Assembly: GCA_004151065.3 (NCBI GenBank)
Contig: NWUY0300063777.1
Span: forward strand, 11,165 to 32,745
Direction: 5' to 3'
Length of the DNA: 21,581 nt
Origin: Larix sibirica
Lineage: Eukaryota > Streptophyta > Pinopsida > Pinales > Pinaceae
This document shows, one piece after another, positions 18,474 through 21,581 of the stretch. The notes beneath the pieces were generated by a model. The model was not told the DNA's origin, searched no databases, and worked only from the letters and a program-made list of their open reading frames with translations. The translations under genes were made by a program, and so were the position numbers. Position 1 is the stretch's first letter, and each line of letters begins with the position of its first letter.

Positions 18474-18707
18474 GCAATGGTGAGTGTAATGACCAAAATG
18501 TGAACATATTGTGCATGCATGATTCACGATAATGATTTTTTCTTTGGTTTGGAAGCCTTTACTTAAGGAGTAGAGAGTATGCCCCTTGTAGAGGAGTTCT
18601 AAGTGAGAACAAAGCCTTTGGATGGGGGTAATAAGTTTCTTAACTTAGGCAAGGTCGAGCATTGGGAATAGATTCGTGGTGTGACCTACAAGTCCACATA
18701 ATGCACA
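18474..18707 (-). pseudogene. Two CCHC zinc-knuckle motifs downstream of the protease
   Basis: Zinc knuckles of gag bind element RNA. The first (18707-18666) reads C-A-L-C-G-L-V-G-H-T-T-N-L-F, a C-x2-C-x4-H-x4-C pattern with the last Cys changed to Phe. The second (18515-18474) reads C-T-I-C-S-H-F-G-H-Y-T-H-H-C, a complete CCHC. They are 50 codons apart. A single stop in the frame follows the first knuckle. Both lie 3' of the protease on the minus strand, whereas gag knuckles normally lie 5' of it. They could belong to a second, nested gag fragment. Confidence 0.7.
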
Positions 18708-18709
18708 TG

Positions 18710-19139
18710 GAGGGGAATTCATGCTAAGAGTTTACTGCATGAGGCTTTGGATTTAATGGCCTTAGGTTTAGTGCCCCCAAATACATGTAGTTATGATGAA
18801 TATTCTTTGACCAATGGTTATGATGAGGTAGGTGAGACCCACCATGGGATCTCAGATGGTGAGGCATTCGTAGGAGTGATAGGTGTAAAGTTTATGTCGG
18901 TGTATGTTTTTGGGTTAACTTATGGATATGGTGGAGTTAAGTACCATAATGGGGATCCCAAGGGTAAAAATTGGTAGCATAAGAGTAGCCATGATAGCAA
19001 TACCTTGGATTCTAAGAAGGGGGAAGAATAAATGAACTTATACAATGGGTGTGACCAAAGGAGGGGAAGGAATGGTTCCTTCTTCATGATGGTTCTTGGT
19101 ATTGGATGATGATGTATAGGCAGAAGTAGAGGAAGGGTG
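18710..19139 (-). other. Decayed stretch between protease and downstream knuckles
   Basis: Minus-strand translation gives Ser/Thr- and Pro-rich pieces such as H-P-S-S-T-S-A-Y-T-S-S-S (about 19138-19103) and T-P-I-T-P-T-N-A-S-P-S-E-I-P-W-W (about 18885-18835), but no recognised domain. Such composition fits either the spacer after the protease or the gag linker that usually precedes knuckles. Confidence 0.4.
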
Positions 19140-19690
19140 TTAATATTCATAGGAAAAGATAGTACACATGAGGCCATCAATGGATGAGGAAATGATCGGT
19201 GGTGGTATTGTGTATGCCCCTAAAAATGAACAATATTTATAGAGGTCATGTCCTATGTTACTAAGTGATGGAATATTTAATGATCCTAGTATAGGAAGGA
19301 TATTATGAGGGTTATCGTTAGGGTGTGGCTTGTCATAAGTAAGTTGGTAAAGGGTGAAATTTTTTCCATTTTGGTGGAGCATAATGGTGTGGAATACAGA
19401 GGAGGTGGTTTCCTTCATGGCATTCATATAATTGTGGCTAAGGAGGATGTTATAGTCAATTTGAATGTCAATGAGTTCTACACCTAGGAGCACCATTTTT
19501 CCCTACTCGATAGGGACATTCCGATAAATACATTTAGGTTGCAAGGGATGACCATCATAGGCCCAGAGAGTGATTGTTGAAGGGACAATATCTACAAATC
19601 AAAACATATTCCAAACATTTGTTGCAAGTAGAATAACCTTCATTAATGATACATTGACGAATTATGATGTTTTTTAAAGTGACAGGGATT
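19140..19690 (-). pseudogene. Ty3/gypsy aspartic protease
   Basis: The enzyme cleaves the gag-pol polyprotein. On the minus strand the active-site region reads I-N-E-G-Y-S-T (about 19647-19627). Related plant elements have I-D-E-G-A-S-T there, so the catalytic Asp appears as Asn. After a frameshift S-T-I-T-L-W-A-Y-D-G-H-P-L-Q-P (about 19588-19545) and P-I-E follow, then in an open stretch (19496-19140) V-E-L-I-D-I-Q-I-D-Y-N-I-L-L-S, S-S-V-F-H and H-Q-N-G-K-N-F-T-L. These match the flap and the I-D-x-P-L-D-Y-N-I-L-L-G-R block; the G-R is S-H here. The tail S-F-L-G-A-Y-T-I-P-P-P matches the family's D-x-S-L-L-G-x-Y/F-x-x-P-P. Confidence 0.8.
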
Positions 19691-20200
19691 TAAAATGTCA
19701 TGGATGAAGGAATTTGTGGTTTACCAATGTATAAAGTGAGGATTATCATGTGCAAGTTGGATAGGTATATGGAACCTAATGTTGATAGTAATTCGTTCTT
19801 CTAGGAAGGGCAAGATTGAAGAACTTTGAGGGTAGACATGGCAACGAGGATTGCGATAAAAAATCTACGGTGTTGAAGCTGTGTGTATATTGCATGTGAG
19901 AGTTGTGAGTTTTGCATCATAAAGGTGGTTTTGGTACTCGTGGGGTAGGGTAACTACTAAGGTGTGAAATATGAAGGGATATACTAGTGGAATCCCGGGG
20001 ATCCTCACATTCTGTGTGCAAGTTTTCAAGCACGTCGTAGGATCGATTTCGAGTTTGAAGATGAATATCTGCAAAATTCATGTGAATTATTTTGTAAGAT
20101 TCCAATCATATTAGTAGGGGAGGGTTAGGTTGTTACTAAGATTCTTGTTGGTGTGAAATAGATCCTTGATTGGAAAAAGGGTTTTGTAAGATAGCCTATT
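19691..20200 (-). other. Gag-to-protease spacer, decayed
   Basis: An open stretch (20074-19865, minus) is probably part of the region before the protease; it includes F-K-L-E-I-D-P-T-T-C. No motif could be named. An overlapping frame is also open over the same bases, so coding use is uncertain. Confidence 0.35.
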
Positions 20201-20254
20201 GAGGTGGGGTGGGTTCCTTGAGGAGGGTTTGCATTGCATTGAGATTTTTCTCCC

Positions 20255-20325
20255 ATAATATTTTGACACTCATTAATATTTTGGAAATGGTTGGCATAAT
20301 GGTCATAAAGGCTCCACATAGGGTG
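20255..20325 (-). pseudogene. Degenerate gag zinc knuckle
   Basis: Minus-strand reading P-M-W-S-L-Y-D-H-Y-A-N-H-F-Q-N-I-N-E resembles a C-x-x-C-G-L-Y-G-H-Y-x-x-H-C-P knuckle followed by an acidic stretch. The His corresponding to the CCHC His remains, but the cysteines are lost (Trp, Ser and Phe in their places). Its position, after gag and before protease, is the normal one. Confidence 0.5.
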
Positions 20326-20895
20326 TGGGAAAAAATTAGTTCTAAGATCATTATGTTTCCCTTTCTAAGGTGGGTTATTATTTCCAGGGTTCTGTTATGG
20401 TTACTGACATTATGATTTTGTTGGTTATGGATCTCACCCCTACCCTTGGAGTTGGTTCTATTTTTGTTGTTTCCATTAATGTTTCCACAATTTTATGGTT
20501 TAGGGGCATTTGCAACATTATAATATTCAAATGGTTAAAATTGTTGAGCTAGGGTAGGTTCAAGAAAGTTGAAGCCTACATGATTTGTGAGATAAGAATC
20601 AGTTAACACTCTTGGGTGAAGGGATAGGGAATGGAAAATATGGGTTAAGAGGAGGGACTACTCCATAGGGATTGGGGTTCTCAAATAAATTTCATGTTGG
20701 GGTTGGGGGTCCCATGAGGTGGGGGGTGCACCCGGGTTTGTGCACTCAGGTTTGAAAAGGTAGGAATATATGGTCCACATGTTAGTCATGGTGTAAAAGG
20801 TGGATTTGTGGTGTATTGACAACTAGTAGTGGTGGAGGGACACCACATGGTGGGATTGATGATGCTAACCCATAAGAGTTAGGTGTGATACCTTG
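20326..20895 (-). pseudogene. Gag proline/asparagine-rich linker
   Basis: The minus strand gives Pro- and Asn-rich pieces across several frames: S-I-P-P-C-G-V-P-P-P (about 20850-20820), N-P-N-P-Y-G-V-V-P-P-L-N-P-Y-F-P-F-P (about 20678-20625), and N-G-N-N-K-N-R-T-N (about 20480-20450). This is typical of the low-complexity linker between capsid and knuckle. Stops are common. Confidence 0.5.
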
Positions 20896-21480
20896 ATAGG
20901 ATATGGTCCCAACGATCCCGTCAACAGTGTGTGAGGTGCTAGAGATGACATTCTCTAGAGATCAACATCGAGGGGAATCATGGATGATTGTGTATAAATA
21001 CCTAGATTAGGCATAAATTAAATCAAAGTGTTTGGATTTGAGGATAGCCTCATCTTTAGTCATAAGCATGGTGTTTGTAATGTCATTAGTGATCAATGGA
21101 AGGAATAATTTGAGGAACTAATTTAATAAGAATTTAGTTTTACACAACATGCATCATCGATGTCATTCATGGATGTGGTTGGAAATGTGTGTGGACATGT
21201 TCTTCTTGATTTCGAAAAGAATCTCAAGTCCAAGGTCATGTCAAACAATGAGATAGAAATAAGTGAGGAAGACAATGGAAATGGATTCAAAGGTTGCATG
21301 CATGCATGTAGGAAAATTGATGTAACCATTTTGTTGTTGTTTAGGTAAGTAATTAATCAAAGATGGAGGATATCTTCAACTATCGCATTATATGAGCACC
21401 ATTAGTGAAATGAAATCACATGGTTTGCAAGATCATCTCCTTGTTTTCCTTCGAAATTTTTTGGCACACTCTTAATTAGA
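20896..21480 (-). pseudogene. Ty3/gypsy gag (capsid) remnant
   Basis: Gag forms the particle that packages element RNA. Minus-strand pieces in order: F-E-G-K-Q-G-D-D-L-A-N-H-V-I-S-F-H (about 21453-21403), F-E-S-I-S-I-V-F-L-T-Y-F (about 21285-21250), S-T-H-I-S-N-H-I-H-E (about 21195-21165), K-S-K-H-F-D-L-I-Y-A (about 21035-21005) and G-T-I-S-Y-Q-G-I-T-P-N-S-Y-G (about 20915-20870). The order and wording match gag of plant Ty3/gypsy elements (F-x-G-x-x-G-D-D-P-x-x-H...W...F). Between the first pieces the central block is degraded. The gag N-terminus and LTR, if present, lie beyond or right at the window edge. Confidence 0.7.
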
Positions 21481-21581
21481 CCAGGGTTCAACATTTAACA
21501 TTGACCAACAAAATGCCTAATCCACAGACACTAGCCCGAAATGGAATTAATCCCTTTAAGCAACACCTGCAGAGCAGATGA

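Larger units (their letters stand above)
17515..21480 (-). mobile_element. Ty3/gypsy LTR-retrotransposon gag-pro portion, decayed
   Basis: Minus-strand order: gag capsid region (21480-20900), proline-rich linker, degenerate CCHC knuckle (20325-20255), aspartic protease (19690-19140), two more CCHC-type knuckles (18707-18474), linker, and the short conserved stretch that precedes RT in this family (about 17620-17515). RT, RNase H, integrase and LTRs are not present. The gag and protease wording belongs to a Ty3/gypsy family that I know from plant genome annotations; the clade is not certain. All pieces contain stops. Confidence 0.8.

Noticed and set aside
21160-21348. Plus-strand acidic open frame
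   Set aside because: It overlaps the minus-strand gag remnant with family-like blocks; the plus frame has no independent support.
1-21581. CRISPR arrays, operons, phage or bacterial defence genes
   Set aside because: There are no regularly spaced repeats with unique spacers and no dense ORFs; the content is plant nuclear retroelements.

Overview
This is nuclear DNA of a large-genome seed plant. The transposon families and the AT-rich, stop-riddled remnants would suit a gymnosperm, but lineage is an inference. There is no prokaryotic gene structure, no long intact ORF, and no tRNA or rRNA gene that I can support. Almost everything recognisable is a decayed mobile element, read through several frames. 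The exception is a broken, probably once intron-containing host gene at about 12.6-15.8 kb.

Layout: (1) 1-840, two diverged copies of a ~428-bp tandem repeat, then unassigned DNA. (2) ~1655-7790, minus strand, a nearly full-length plant LINE (ORF1, AP endonuclease, reverse transcriptase, C-terminal RNase H). A 207-bp tRNA-derived SINE with a perfect 14-bp target-site duplication sits inside its RT. (3) ~7790-10445, minus strand, a second, 5'-truncated LINE of the same general type, lying head-to-tail with the first. Both end in related 3' tails built from degenerate TCCTAAG/TCCTAGG-like words. (4) ~10500-10980, minus strand, a fragment of an unidentified ORF that looks conserved. (5) ~10980-12590, unassigned. 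(6) ~12596-15810, plus strand, exon-like blocks containing two successive remnants of an FCP1/NIF-type HAD phosphatase domain. The second is split by a perfect 59-bp tandem duplication. (7) ~16110-16430, a ~22-bp repeat array that reverses orientation midway. (8) ~16445-17510, plus strand, Ty3/gypsy RT-RNase H fragment with an intact YLDD box. (9) ~17515-21480, minus strand, Ty3/gypsy gag-knuckle-protease, followed by two further CCHC-type knuckles and a protease-to-RT linker. Its pol meets region 8 in opposite orientation near 17.5 kb.

No genes here work together as an operon or pathway. The window records nested and successive retroelement insertion, followed by small tandem duplications and decay. 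I found no convincing new biological system. The points most worth checking are the duplicated FCP1-like gene, the 3' tails of the LINEs, the orientation-switching 22-bp array and the knuckles downstream of the protease.
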